Shown here: piece by piece, positions 1 through 6,576 of the stretch | Numbering within the stretch: position 1 is the stretch's first letter | How the letters are laid out: each line of letters begins with the position of its first letter | Source: Micrococcales bacterium | GTDB lineage: Bacteria; Actinomycetota; Actinomycetes; Actinomycetales; Dermatophilaceae | NCBI GenBank assembly: GCA_003132125.1 | Contig: PKWT01000160.1 | Coordinates: 3,999 to 13,598, forward strand | Length of the DNA: 9,600 nucleotides | Direction of reading: 5' to 3' | Notes under the pieces: model-generated | Databases searched by the model: none | Told to the model about the DNA's origin: nothing | The model's input: the letters and a program-made list of their open reading frames with translations, nothing else | Translations under genes and position numbers: made by a program

Positions 1-175
1 CGCCGCCGGAACCCTTGACCCACATGAGCTCGGTCGGCTGCTGGGTCACCGGGTCGGTGACGGCACCCTTGGCGGAGGTGTTGCCGCCTGCGTAGTTGGT
101 GTTGCGGGGGTCCGACCCGAGACGGTTGGATCGGGCGATGAGTTCGGTGACGGTGCTGACTTGGTTAGTGGTCAT
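1..175 (-). CDS. Bifunctional L-rhamnulose-1-phosphate aldolase / lactaldehyde dehydrogenase, N-terminal 58 residues (runs off left edge)
   Basis: Only the start of the gene is present: ATG at 175-173, with AAGGA five bases upstream. The 58 visible residues open with a helix (VTELIARSNRLGSDP) and contain NTNYAGGNTSAK at residues 26-37 and LMWVKGSGG near the window edge. These are the hallmark N-terminal motifs of the class II aldolase domain in the rhamnulose-1-phosphate aldolase / short-chain dehydrogenase fusion (often called RhaEW or RhaD), which usually runs to nearly 700 residues. In that family the aldolase half splits L-rhamnulose-1-phosphate into dihydroxyacetone phosphate and L-lactaldehyde, and the SDR half oxidises lactaldehyde to lactate. 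It lies 51 bp downstream of the rhamnose isomerase on the same strand, which supports the assignment. The dehydrogenase half is outside the window, so the fusion is inferred from the motif style and context. Confidence 0.85.
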   Translation of the reverse strand, partial: MTTNQVSTVTELIARSNRLGSDPRNTNYAGGNTSAKGAVTDPVTQQPTELMWVKGSGG

Positions 176-226
176 GGTTCCTTGCCGATCGGGTTGGACG
201 GTTCACGGTGCCGCGGTGGGCTCGGG

Positions 227-1393
227 TCAGGCGCCCCACCCGGCTTGGGTGCCGCCGACGCGCTCGGCGACGATCCGCTCGGCGTAGCCCGAGCGGCCGT
301 AGGCGGCCATCGGGTCGGGATCGAGGCCCTGCTCTTCACGAAGTTCGGCGAGCAGCGGGCGCACGTCGGTGTTGTAGGCGTCCATCAAGACAGCATTCGC
401 TCCCAGAACGTCACCCGTTCGTTGCGCCGTCTCCAGCGCGTCCTGGTCCACGATCAGGGCTTTGGCGGTCGCTTCCTGGACGTTCATGACGCTCCGGATC
501 TGGCCCGGGATCTTGGGCTCGATGTTGTGGCACTGGTCGAGCATGAACGCGATGTCGGTGTCGGTCGCCAGGCCACCGCCGCCGGCGACCTCGAACAGGA
601 TGCGGAACAGCTGGAAGGGATCCGCTGCACCGACCATGAGGTCGTCGTCGGCGTAAAAGCGCGAATTGAAGTCGAACGAGCCGAGCTTCCCGGCGCGCAA
701 CAGGAAGGCGACGATGAACTCGATGTTGGTGCCCGGCGCGTGGTGTCCGGTGTCCACGCACACCTTGGCCCGCTCGCCCAGTTGCAGGCAGTGAGCGTAG
801 GAGGTGCCCCAGTCCGGGACGTCCATCGTGTAGAACGCTGGCTCGAATAGCTTGTACTCCAGGATGAGGCGCTGTTCGCCGGTCAGCCGTTGGTAGACCG
901 CGGCGAGCGCCTCGGCGAGGCGGTCCTGGCGGGCCCGGATGTTGTCCTGGCCCGGGTAGTTGGTCCCGTCGGAGAACCAGAGCTTCAGGTCGCGCGAGCC
1001 GGTCTGGTCCATCACGTCGATGCACTCGAAGAGATGGTCAAGGGCCTTGCGGCGGATCGTCGAGTCGGGGTTGGTGACGCTGCCCAGCCGGTAGTCGTCG
1101 TCCTGGAAGACGTTGGCGTTGACTGTGCCCAGCTCGATACCCGCCTCCGATGCGGCCTTCGCCAGCTTGTGGTAATCGTCGACCTTGTCCCAGGGGATGT
1201 GCAGGGCGATCTTCGGCGCCGAGCCGGTGAACGCGTGCACCTGCGCGGCGTCCCGGATCTTCTCGAACGGATCGCGGGGCACGCCGGGTTGGGCGAACAC
1301 CTTGAACCGCGTGCCGGAGTTGCCGAACGCCCACGATGGCAGCTCGATCTTCTGCGCGCGGAGGATCTGCTTGGCGGCCTCACGATCGGCCAT
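227..1393 (-). CDS. rhaI: L-rhamnose isomerase, RhaI type
   Basis: A 388-residue cytosolic TIM-barrel isomerase converting L-rhamnose to L-rhamnulose with divalent metal. It resembles the Pseudomonas stutzeri/actinobacterial rhamnose isomerase rather than E. coli RhaA. Visible motifs: NSGTRFKVFAQPG (25-37), LHIPWDK (64-70), LKLWFSDGTNYPGQ (136-149), LEYK (178-181), VDTGHH (213-218), DFNSRFYADDD (241-251) and DQCHN (286-290). Using the P. stutzeri numbering I recall, at a constant offset of 40, E179, D214, H217, D249 and D251 occupy metal or catalytic positions and K181 is the conserved lysine. D286 fits the last ligand with a one-residue shift. The position that is His281 there is Asp241 here, as in xylose isomerase. 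The ATG at 1393 is chosen because homologous sequence begins soon after it; its ribosome site (AGCAGG) is weak. It is 51 bp after the upstream isomerase-like gene and 51 bp before the aldolase gene. Confidence 0.92.
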   Translation of the reverse strand: MADREAAKQILRAQKIELPSWAFGNSGTRFKVFAQPGVPRDPFEKIRDAAQVHAFTGSAPKIALHIPWDKVDDYHKLAKAASEAGIELGTVNANVFQDDDYRLGSVTNPDSTIRRKALDHLFECIDVMDQTGSRDLKLWFSDGTNYPGQDNIRARQDRLAEALAAVYQRLTGEQRLILEYKLFEPAFYTMDVPDWGTSYAHCLQLGERAKVCVDTGHHAPGTNIEFIVAFLLRAGKLGSFDFNSRFYADDDLMVGAADPFQLFRILFEVAGGGGLATDTDIAFMLDQCHNIEPKIPGQIRSVMNVQEATAKALIVDQDALETAQRTGDVLGANAVLMDAYNTDVRPLLAELREEQGLDPDPMAAYGRSGYAERIVAERVGGTQAGWGA

Positions 1394-1444
1394 GATTCAA
1401 CCTGCTTTCGATGTTGTGGTGTGGTGCGTGAAGTGGTGGCACGG

Positions 1445-2902
1445 TCACGCGCTCACCTCGACCAGTTCGATGCCGAGTAAGTCGGCCGTGGCTTGCAGTT
1501 CGGGGACGAGGTGCCCGGTGCCCAGGGTCCAGTGGTGGGAGATGCCGGTGGCGCTCCAGGCGTCGGTCCACTCACCGGGGTCGCAGCCGAAGTCGACGCG
1601 TGAGGTGGTGTTGCCGATCTTTAGTAGCGGGCCTGGCACGACGTGACCCTGCGAGGCGACGAATTGGAAGCTGCCGTCGCGTTGCTGGGCGATGCCCAAG
1701 GTGGTGACCGGCCCGTGGTTGACGTCGAACTCGACCGAGACGCCCCAGCCGCGCTTGCCGTGGTAGACCCCTAGGCCGCGCAGCAGCGGGCGCCGCTGGC
1801 TGATTGCCAGGTGGGCCGGCCCGTCGTGGCCCATCTCGACGACGCCGTCGCGGAAGTTCAGCGCCTGAAGCTCGGTGAACGACCCACCGCCGCCCAGCCG
1901 ATCGACGATGAGCATCGCCAGCGAGGTGCGCAACTCGTACTCGCCAGCAGCGGGGATGCCGCGGGCGGTCAGCAGTGAGGCGCCCAGGATCATCCCGGCG
2001 CCGAGGCGCTCGTGCTGCTCGCCCTCCAATCCGCGGTGGTAGTAGGCGAGGCTGTCCAGGGCGAAGTCCTCGGCAAGGCGATCTAGACCGACGGACACCC
2101 TCGCCGCCCAAGCGAAGTCTTCGTCCTGCACGGTTGGGGCGATGTCGAAGACCTCGCGGGCCAGGGCGACCCGGTCGGCGACCTGGGCGTCGGTGACTGC
2201 GTTGACCCGCACGCGCAGGTCGTCGAACTCCAGTACCTCCATGTGGCCGCCGAAGTTGGCCGTCACCAAGGTGAGGTCGGTCGAGACGTCGAGCATGCCC
2301 GGGTATAGGTGGCCCATCAGCCCGTGCCGGGCGTGTCGCAACGCGCCGCGCACGCCGGCAGCCTTGATCCAGCGGCCAATCTTCGCCCACGCGCGCTCGT
2401 CCTCGACGTAGCCCGACACCGAGTGGAACGGGATGTCGCAGCGCAGGAAGGCGTTGGCCATCTCGGGCAGTGGACAGGCGCCGCAGTAGGCGAGCCACTG
2501 ACCGGTGTCGAAGCTGGCGTGGTCCATCGCTTCGGTCGGCTGGAGGTTGATCAGAAGCACCGGTGCACCGCTGCGCTGCGCGACTGGCACGAGCATGGAT
2601 GCGGTCATGTAGGTAGTGAGGAAGCCGACGATCAGGTCGCAGCCGGCAACGCGGAGCTGTTCGGCTGCCCGGGCGCCGTCCTGGGCGTCGGAGATGAAGC
2701 CGACGTCGACCACGTCGCAGTCCAGGGCGCTCAGTCGCTCGGATACGCGGGCCGCGGAGTGCTGCAACTGGGGCAGCAGGTCCGGGAACTGCGGCCAGTA
2801 CGCGCCGAGCCCGCCGGACACGAGGCCGACCTTGACCCGGCGTGAAGTGATGCGCTGCAGGCCCGGCGTGACGCCGGTGGGGGCCGCTGGGGTTGTAGTC
2901 AT
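1445..2902 (-). CDS. L-fucose/L-arabinose isomerase-family protein in the rhamnose operon
   Basis: A 485-residue protein starting MTTTPAAPTG at the ATG 2902-2900, which overlaps the mutarotase stop as ATGA. A longer open frame reaching 3196 is not used, because its extra N-terminus is just rhaM read in another frame. Residues 23-220 form a Rossmann-like N-terminal half (VKVGLVSGGLGAYWPQFP, GCDLIVGFLTTY, VLLINLQP, FGGHMEVLEF). The C-terminal half carries AGEYELRTS (319-327), SFTELQ (341-346), EMGHDGP (356-362) and SHHWTLGTGH (455-464). By recalled comparison with E. coli AraA (E306, E333, H350, H450), E321, E344, H359 and H456 or H457 sit in matching motifs with similar spacing, so a metal-dependent aldose-ketose isomerase is likely. 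Its substrate is unknown. It sits beside a separate rhamnose isomerase of a different fold. Candidate roles are isomerising another deoxy- or pentose sugar brought in by the same transporter, or acting as a second rhamnose isomerase. Confidence 0.85.
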   Translation of the reverse strand: MTTTPAAPTGVTPGLQRITSRRVKVGLVSGGLGAYWPQFPDLLPQLQHSAARVSERLSALDCDVVDVGFISDAQDGARAAEQLRVAGCDLIVGFLTTYMTASMLVPVAQRSGAPVLLINLQPTEAMDHASFDTGQWLAYCGACPLPEMANAFLRCDIPFHSVSGYVEDERAWAKIGRWIKAAGVRGALRHARHGLMGHLYPGMLDVSTDLTLVTANFGGHMEVLEFDDLRVRVNAVTDAQVADRVALAREVFDIAPTVQDEDFAWAARVSVGLDRLAEDFALDSLAYYHRGLEGEQHERLGAGMILGASLLTARGIPAAGEYELRTSLAMLIVDRLGGGGSFTELQALNFRDGVVEMGHDGPAHLAISQRRPLLRGLGVYHGKRGWGVSVEFDVNHGPVTTLGIAQQRDGSFQFVASQGHVVPGPLLKIGNTTSRVDFGCDPGEWTDAWSATGISHHWTLGTGHLVPELQATADLLGIELVEVSA

Positions 2903-3270
2903 CGCGTCTCTCCTTGCCCCGGCTGCGTTGCGGTCAGCCGCTGCAGCTGGTCGTCTAGGTTGAAGATCTCGTCGAGTAGCAGCAGGCCCTCGTCGGGAGC
3001 CTGTCCGTCCAGGCCGATGAAGTACCGGCTCATCTCGGCCTGCCACCGTGCGTTGACCTCGGTGGCACCCATGGCTTCCTGGGCCCGAGTCATGTCGTCG
3101 GTTTCGACGTAGCCGACCAGCAGGCCGTCGGGGCGGACGAAGATCGAGTAGCGGTGCCATCCGCTCTCGTCCAGTGCCCGCAGCATCTCGGGCCACACCA
3201 CGGCGTGGCGGGCCCGGTACTCGTCTAGGAGCTCCGGGCGTACCTGCAGCAGAAAACAGTACCGTTTCAT
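2899..3270 (-). CDS. rhaM: L-rhamnose mutarotase
   Basis: A 123-residue member of the RhaM/YiiL family, which interconverts the alpha and beta anomers of L-rhamnose in the cytosol to feed the isomerase. It shows the family signature in order: MKRYCFLLQVRPE, Y18 and H22 within EYRARHAVVWPEM, Y41 in RYSIF, W76 in NARWQAEM, and EIFNLD (101-106). Tyr18, His22, Tyr41 and Trp76 fall at the same numbers as the active-site residues I recall for the E. coli enzyme. The E. coli protein ends at about 104 residues. Here a tail of about 17 polar residues follows, and its last codons overlap the next gene (ATGA at 2902-2899), implying coupled translation. The ATG at 3270 has a good GAGGA site six bases upstream. 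It is separated from the binding-protein gene by 93 bp containing a strong hairpin. Confidence 0.95.
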   Translation of the reverse strand: MKRYCFLLQVRPELLDEYRARHAVVWPEMLRALDESGWHRYSIFVRPDGLLVGYVETDDMTRAQEAMGATEVNARWQAEMSRYFIGLDGQAPDEGLLLLDEIFNLDDQLQRLTATQPGQGETR

Positions 3271-3314
3271 GGTTCCTCGTTCACCCGAGGGCGTCAGTGC
3301 GTGCGTGGTGGTTG

Positions 3315-3353
3315 GGTGCTCGGCCGGCGGATGCAGCGCGCCGGCCGAGCACC
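3315..3353 (-). terminator. Intercistronic 15-bp hairpin after the binding-protein gene (mRNA stabiliser or partial terminator)
   Basis: Positions 3315-3329 (GGTGCTCGGCCGGCG) pair perfectly with 3339-3353, leaving a 9-base loop. On the operon strand the stem begins 10 bases after the binding-protein stop codon. No U-tract follows it; the bases after the stem read CCAACCACC. A classical intrinsic terminator is therefore doubtful. Known parallels are the hairpins after binding-protein genes in other sugar ABC operons, which protect the upstream message and let the binding protein be made in excess. Downstream rhaM still needs to be transcribed, and I see no convincing promoter in the remaining 44 bases before it, so partial read-through is the simplest reading. 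Confidence 0.6.
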
Positions 3354-3363
3354 AGGTGTGCGA

Positions 3364-4443
3364 TCAGAAGTTGAACTTGTCGATATTCGATATGTCGAAC
3401 ACGGTCGGCGGGCCGAGCACGACCGACGGGCCGGTTGTAGCCGAAGGCGCGAGAACGGTGTAGCTGCCGAGTTTGCCGGCCTCGAACTTCGAGTCGGCCT
3501 TCAGACTTGCGCTGCCCGAGGCGAGTCCCGCCGCCGCGTAGCCGGCGAGGTAACCCAGGTTGTCCGGGTTCCACAGCTCGAACTGCTTGACCGTGCCGTC
3601 GTGCACGTAGGACTTCATCTGGGACGGAAGGCCGAGCCCAGTCAACGTCAGGGTGCTAAGCAGGCTCTTGTGCGTGTCGAGGTACTGGGCCGCGGTCGAG
3701 ATGCCGACGGTGGTCGGAGAGATGATGCCGCGCAGGTTCGGGTAGGCCGACAACAGGCCCTGCAGCACGGTCAGCGAAGTCGCCGGGTCGTCGTTGCCGT
3801 ACACGGTGCTGACGAGCTTCATGTTCGGGTACTTCTTCAACTGCTGCTTCATGTACCCGATCCAGGCGTTCTGGTTGGTCGCACTGGCGGCCGCGGACAG
3901 GATCGCGATCTCCCCCTTGCTGCCGATTGCCTTGGCCAGCAGGTCGACCTCGGAGGTGCCGATCTGCTCGGTGTTGGCCTGGTTGATGAATAGGTGGACC
4001 GGGCTGCTGCCGCAGGAGATGTCCGAGTCAAATGCGACGATCTTGATCCCGGCCGTAGCGGCTTGGTTCAGCGACGGGCACAGCGCGGACGGGTCGTTGC
4101 CGGCGATGACGATCGCGTCGGCGTGTGCCTGGATGGCGGCCTGGATTGACGGGATCTGTGCCGCGGCGGTGTCTTGCGTGCCACTGCTGACGACCACCTT
4201 GCCACCGAGCTCCTGCAGGGCCCGCTGGCCACCTTTGTCGGCGATCACCTCGTAGGGATTCTGGGTGTCCTTGGGAATGAAGTAGACGGTCAGCCCCTTC
4301 TTGACGGAAGTCGCGGTTGCTGACCCGGTCGGACTGGTCGTCGTGGTTGTCGTCGACGAGCTACAGGCGGCGACCACGGCGCCGACGAGCGTTACTGCCA
4401 GAGCAAGTGTCACCTTGCGGCGCACGGTCCGTGCTGTATCCAT
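3364..4443 (-). CDS. rhaS: Rhamnose ABC transporter substrate-binding lipoprotein
   Basis: A 359-residue periplasmic-binding-protein-like lipoprotein of the ribose/rhamnose type. The N-terminus has basic residues (RRK 8-10), a hydrophobic stretch (11-25) and the lipobox VAAC ending at Cys27, then a Ser/Thr linker with six consecutive threonines (31-36), so the mature protein should be lipid-anchored outside the cell membrane. The fold begins at LTVYFIPKDTQNPYE (51-65). FDSD (138-141) is the usual acidic sugar-contact segment, and Cys122 and Cys144 could form a disulfide. The ATG at 4443 has AAAGG upstream in an A/C-rich leader of 62 bp. It follows the two permeases and precedes the mutarotase, as expected for a rhamnose uptake system. 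The family also includes binding proteins for ribose, xylose and autoinducer-2, so the substrate is assigned mainly from its neighbours. The symbol follows the transporter naming and should not be confused with the E. coli AraC-type regulator RhaS. Confidence 0.87.
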   Translation of the reverse strand: MDTARTVRRKVTLALAVTLVGAVVAACSSSTTTTTTSPTGSATATSVKKGLTVYFIPKDTQNPYEVIADKGGQRALQELGGKVVVSSGTQDTAAAQIPSIQAAIQAHADAIVIAGNDPSALCPSLNQAATAGIKIVAFDSDISCGSSPVHLFINQANTEQIGTSEVDLLAKAIGSKGEIAILSAAASATNQNAWIGYMKQQLKKYPNMKLVSTVYGNDDPATSLTVLQGLLSAYPNLRGIISPTTVGISTAAQYLDTHKSLLSTLTLTGLGLPSQMKSYVHDGTVKQFELWNPDNLGYLAGYAAAGLASGSASLKADSKFEAGKLGSYTVLAPSATTGPSVVLGPPTVFDISNIDKFNF

Positions 4444-4505
4444 TTTCTTGCCTTTCTAAAGGGGTGGTTGGGCTTACGGATGTGGTGTGTTGGGTGGATT
4501 GGTGT

Positions 4506-5546
4506 TCATGCGTGCCTTCGGGCTCGGTCGCGGATGCGCCGGATGGCTTCACCCCCGTTGGGGATGACCACGCTGATCAGCAGGAGGACGCCGATGACGA
4601 TGTTCTGCACCTCGGGCTGGACGTTCATCTGTGTGAGGGCCTGTTGCAGAGCGCCGACAATTGCCACCGCGAGCACGACACCGATGACGGTGCCGCGGCC
4701 GCCGAAGATGGACACCCCGCCGAACAGGACGATGGCGACCACGTTCAGCTCGAGGCCGGTGCCGGCGTCATAACTGACCGACGCGTTCTTCAGGGTGAGC
4801 AAGATCCCGGCGAACGCGCACACGACGCCAGAGAGCACGAACAGCCAGATCTTGATCCGGTTCACCCGGATGCCGGAGAACTGCGCGGCCTCCGGCTGCA
4901 GTCCGATGGCAACCAGTGCGCGCCCCAACGGGGTGGCGTGCAGGACGATGCCGGCGACCACAGCCAAGCCCAGGAAGATCGCGGCTGAGTAAGCGATCTG
5001 GGTTCCTGGGATTGGGACCACGCCAATGGTGGTCAGCGACGACGGGAACCCCGTGACCGTGCGCGGTGCCAATAGGATCTCCGCGATACCGCGGAACAGG
5101 GCCAGCGTGCCGATGGTCACTGCGATCGAAGGCAGTCCGACTTTGGCGACCAGTAGACCGTTGACTGCGCCGCCTAGCACCCCGACGACGAGCGCCGCAG
5201 CCATCGCCAGCCAGATCGACCATCCGTTGCTGAACAGGTAGCCCATGACAGCCCCGGACAGGCCGAGCATCGAGGCCACCGAAAGGTCGATCTCGCCGGT
5301 CATGATGACCAGCGTGAGCGGCAGCGCCATGATGGCGACCTCACCCATGTTCATGCCGATGTAGAAGAAGTTCGTCGGGTTCAGGAAGTTCGGCGACTCC
5401 GAAGATCCGAAGACCAGGGCGCCGATGAGCACAACAACCAGGGCGCTCTCCCACCGAAGCAGCGCCCGCCATGGTGCGCCATTGCCGTTCTCGACGACGC
5501 TGTGGCTGTGGGTCACGGGTGTCATTGTCGGGAGGTCAGAGGTCAC
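4506..5546 (-). CDS. rhaQ: Rhamnose ABC transporter permease (second)
   Basis: A 346-residue RbsC-type inner-membrane permease. After a polar N-terminus it shows a run of hydrophobic helices, starting with ALVVVLIGALVFG near residue 35. It has the family motif MTGEIDLSVASMLGLSG and, towards the C-terminus, GLELNVVAIVLFGGVSIFGGRGTVIG, the cytoplasmic loop region that contacts the ATPase. It ends in a basic tail (RRIRDRARRHA). The start taken is GTG at 5546-5544, because GAGGGAG lies six bases upstream. This makes it overlap the stop of the first permease by 11 bases. An in-frame ATG at 5525 would avoid the overlap, but I see no clear ribosome site there. It should form the translocation pore with the preceding permease. 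Substrate is from context. Confidence 0.88.
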   Translation of the reverse strand: MTSDLPTMTPVTHSHSVVENGNGAPWRALLRWESALVVVLIGALVFGSSESPNFLNPTNFFYIGMNMGEVAIMALPLTLVIMTGEIDLSVASMLGLSGAVMGYLFSNGWSIWLAMAAALVVGVLGGAVNGLLVAKVGLPSIAVTIGTLALFRGIAEILLAPRTVTGFPSSLTTIGVVPIPGTQIAYSAAIFLGLAVVAGIVLHATPLGRALVAIGLQPEAAQFSGIRVNRIKIWLFVLSGVVCAFAGILLTLKNASVSYDAGTGLELNVVAIVLFGGVSIFGGRGTVIGVVLAVAIVGALQQALTQMNVQPEVQNIVIGVLLLISVVIPNGGEAIRRIRDRARRHA

Positions 5547-6576
5547 GGTGCGCTCCCTCGGCCGATTGCAGACTGCGTGCCACCCGCAGGCTCAGCCACC
5601 GGTCGAACGCGATGGCGACCAGCAGCAGACCGCCGGCGATCGCCCCGTTCCAGAACGCGGAGATCCTGGACGCGACGAGCGCCTGGTTGATGGTGTTCAA
5701 CAACACCGCTCCAAGCGCGGCACCCAGCACGGTGCCACTGCCACCGAAAATGGCCACCCCGCCCACGACGACGGCGGCGACTACGGCGAGCTCGTAGCCG
5801 GTGCCTCCGGAGACATCGATCTGCGCGTGCAACGCGAGGAACAAGGCACCGGCCAGTCCCGCGAGCGAACCACTGATCAGGAAGGCCGTGAAAACCCTGC
5901 GTCCGGCGGGGATTCCGGCCAGGACCGCGGCGTCCGGGTTGGACCCGATCCCGTACAGGTCACGGCTCGATCGGAAGGACCGCATCGCGTAGCCGGCTGT
6001 CGCCACCACAACGGCGACGATAATCGCCAGCCACGGGATGCCAAAGAGGGTCCGGTAGCCGACTGCGGTGAAGGCCTTGGGGATGCTGCCGGGATCGATC
6101 GTCTTGCCGTTGACGATCAGACCGTCGACGCCACGGACGATGTAAAGCATCGCCAAGGTCACCACCAGGCTCGGCACGCGGGCCACCGTCGTGACGAACC
6201 CGTTGATCGCACCGATCGCCGCGCCAACCGCGATGGCGACCACGAAGCCGAGCACCACCGGCATGTTGTGGTGGTACTTGAAGAGGTCACCGACGATGTA
6301 GGCCGACAGCCCGACGATCGAGCCGACCGACAGATCCACGTTGCGAGTGACGATCACGAGGGTCTCGCCGACGCCGAGTAGGGCGATCAACGCCGCACCG
6401 ATCAGCAACTGCTGGATGCTGGCTACGCGTGCAAAAGCGTGGTTGTTCAGTGTGGTCAGTCCGAAGACCAGGAGGATCGCGAGGGCGATGCCGAGTTCGC
6501 GGGCCCGCAGCAGCGACTCCAGCCTGCTCACCGGGCGCTCCGTCGGCGCGGCCGCGGGAGCGGTGATGACGCTCAT
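5536..6576 (-). CDS. rhaP: Rhamnose ABC transporter permease (first)
   Basis: A 346-residue RbsC-type membrane protein. A polar N-terminus (about 30 residues) leads into hydrophobic segments beginning at LGIALAILLVFGLTTL. Characteristic motifs are GETLVIVTRNVDLSVGSIVGLSA in the first half and GYELAVVAAVVVGGVAIFGGSGTVLG in the second, the latter being the loop region that contacts the ATPase in this family. The ATG at 6576-6574 overlaps the ATPase stop as ATGA, so translation is probably coupled. It is related to but clearly different from the next permease, which suggests an asymmetric pore made of two different subunits, as in the rhizobial rhamnose transporter. Substrate is inferred from the flanking rhamnose enzymes. 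Confidence 0.88.
   Translation of the reverse strand: MSVITAPAAAPTERPVSRLESLLRARELGIALAILLVFGLTTLNNHAFARVASIQQLLIGAALIALLGVGETLVIVTRNVDLSVGSIVGLSAYIVGDLFKYHHNMPVVLGFVVAIAVGAAIGAINGFVTTVARVPSLVVTLAMLYIVRGVDGLIVNGKTIDPGSIPKAFTAVGYRTLFGIPWLAIIVAVVVATAGYAMRSFRSSRDLYGIGSNPDAAVLAGIPAGRRVFTAFLISGSLAGLAGALFLALHAQIDVSGGTGYELAVVAAVVVGGVAIFGGSGTVLGAALGAVLLNTINQALVASRISAFWNGAIAGGLLLVAIAFDRWLSLRVARSLQSAEGAHRDL
5553..5559 (-). promoter_or_regulatory. Ribosome binding site that supports the GTG start of permease 2
   Basis: On the operon strand the heptamer GAGGGAG lies inside the end of the first permease gene, six bases before GTG 5546-5544. It favours this GTG over the internal ATG at 5525, which has only a pyrimidine-rich stretch before it. 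Translation of the second permease would then begin while ribosomes are finishing the first. Confidence 0.65.

Noticed and set aside
161..850. Long plus-strand frame of 229 codons
   Set aside because: It lies opposite rhaI and has the biased, low-complexity composition of an antisense shadow in GC-rich DNA. It shows no family motif.
2309..2845. Plus-strand frame of 178 codons
   Set aside because: Fully antisense to the isomerase-like gene, with no recognisable domain or ribosome site.
2903..3196. N-terminal extension of the isomerase-like frame up to 3196
   Set aside because: This part is rhaM in another frame. The real start is the ATG at 2902, which forms an ATGA overlap with the rhaM stop.
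4452..4463. CCTTTCTAAAGG palindrome before the binding-protein gene as an operator
   Set aside because: It coincides with the ribosome binding site of that gene, and its arms are only five bases. A translation role is simpler.
5425..6381. Plus-strand frame of 318 codons, rich in D, R, H and Q
   Set aside because: Antisense of the two permeases. Its very hydrophilic composition is what reading hydrophobic codons backwards produces.
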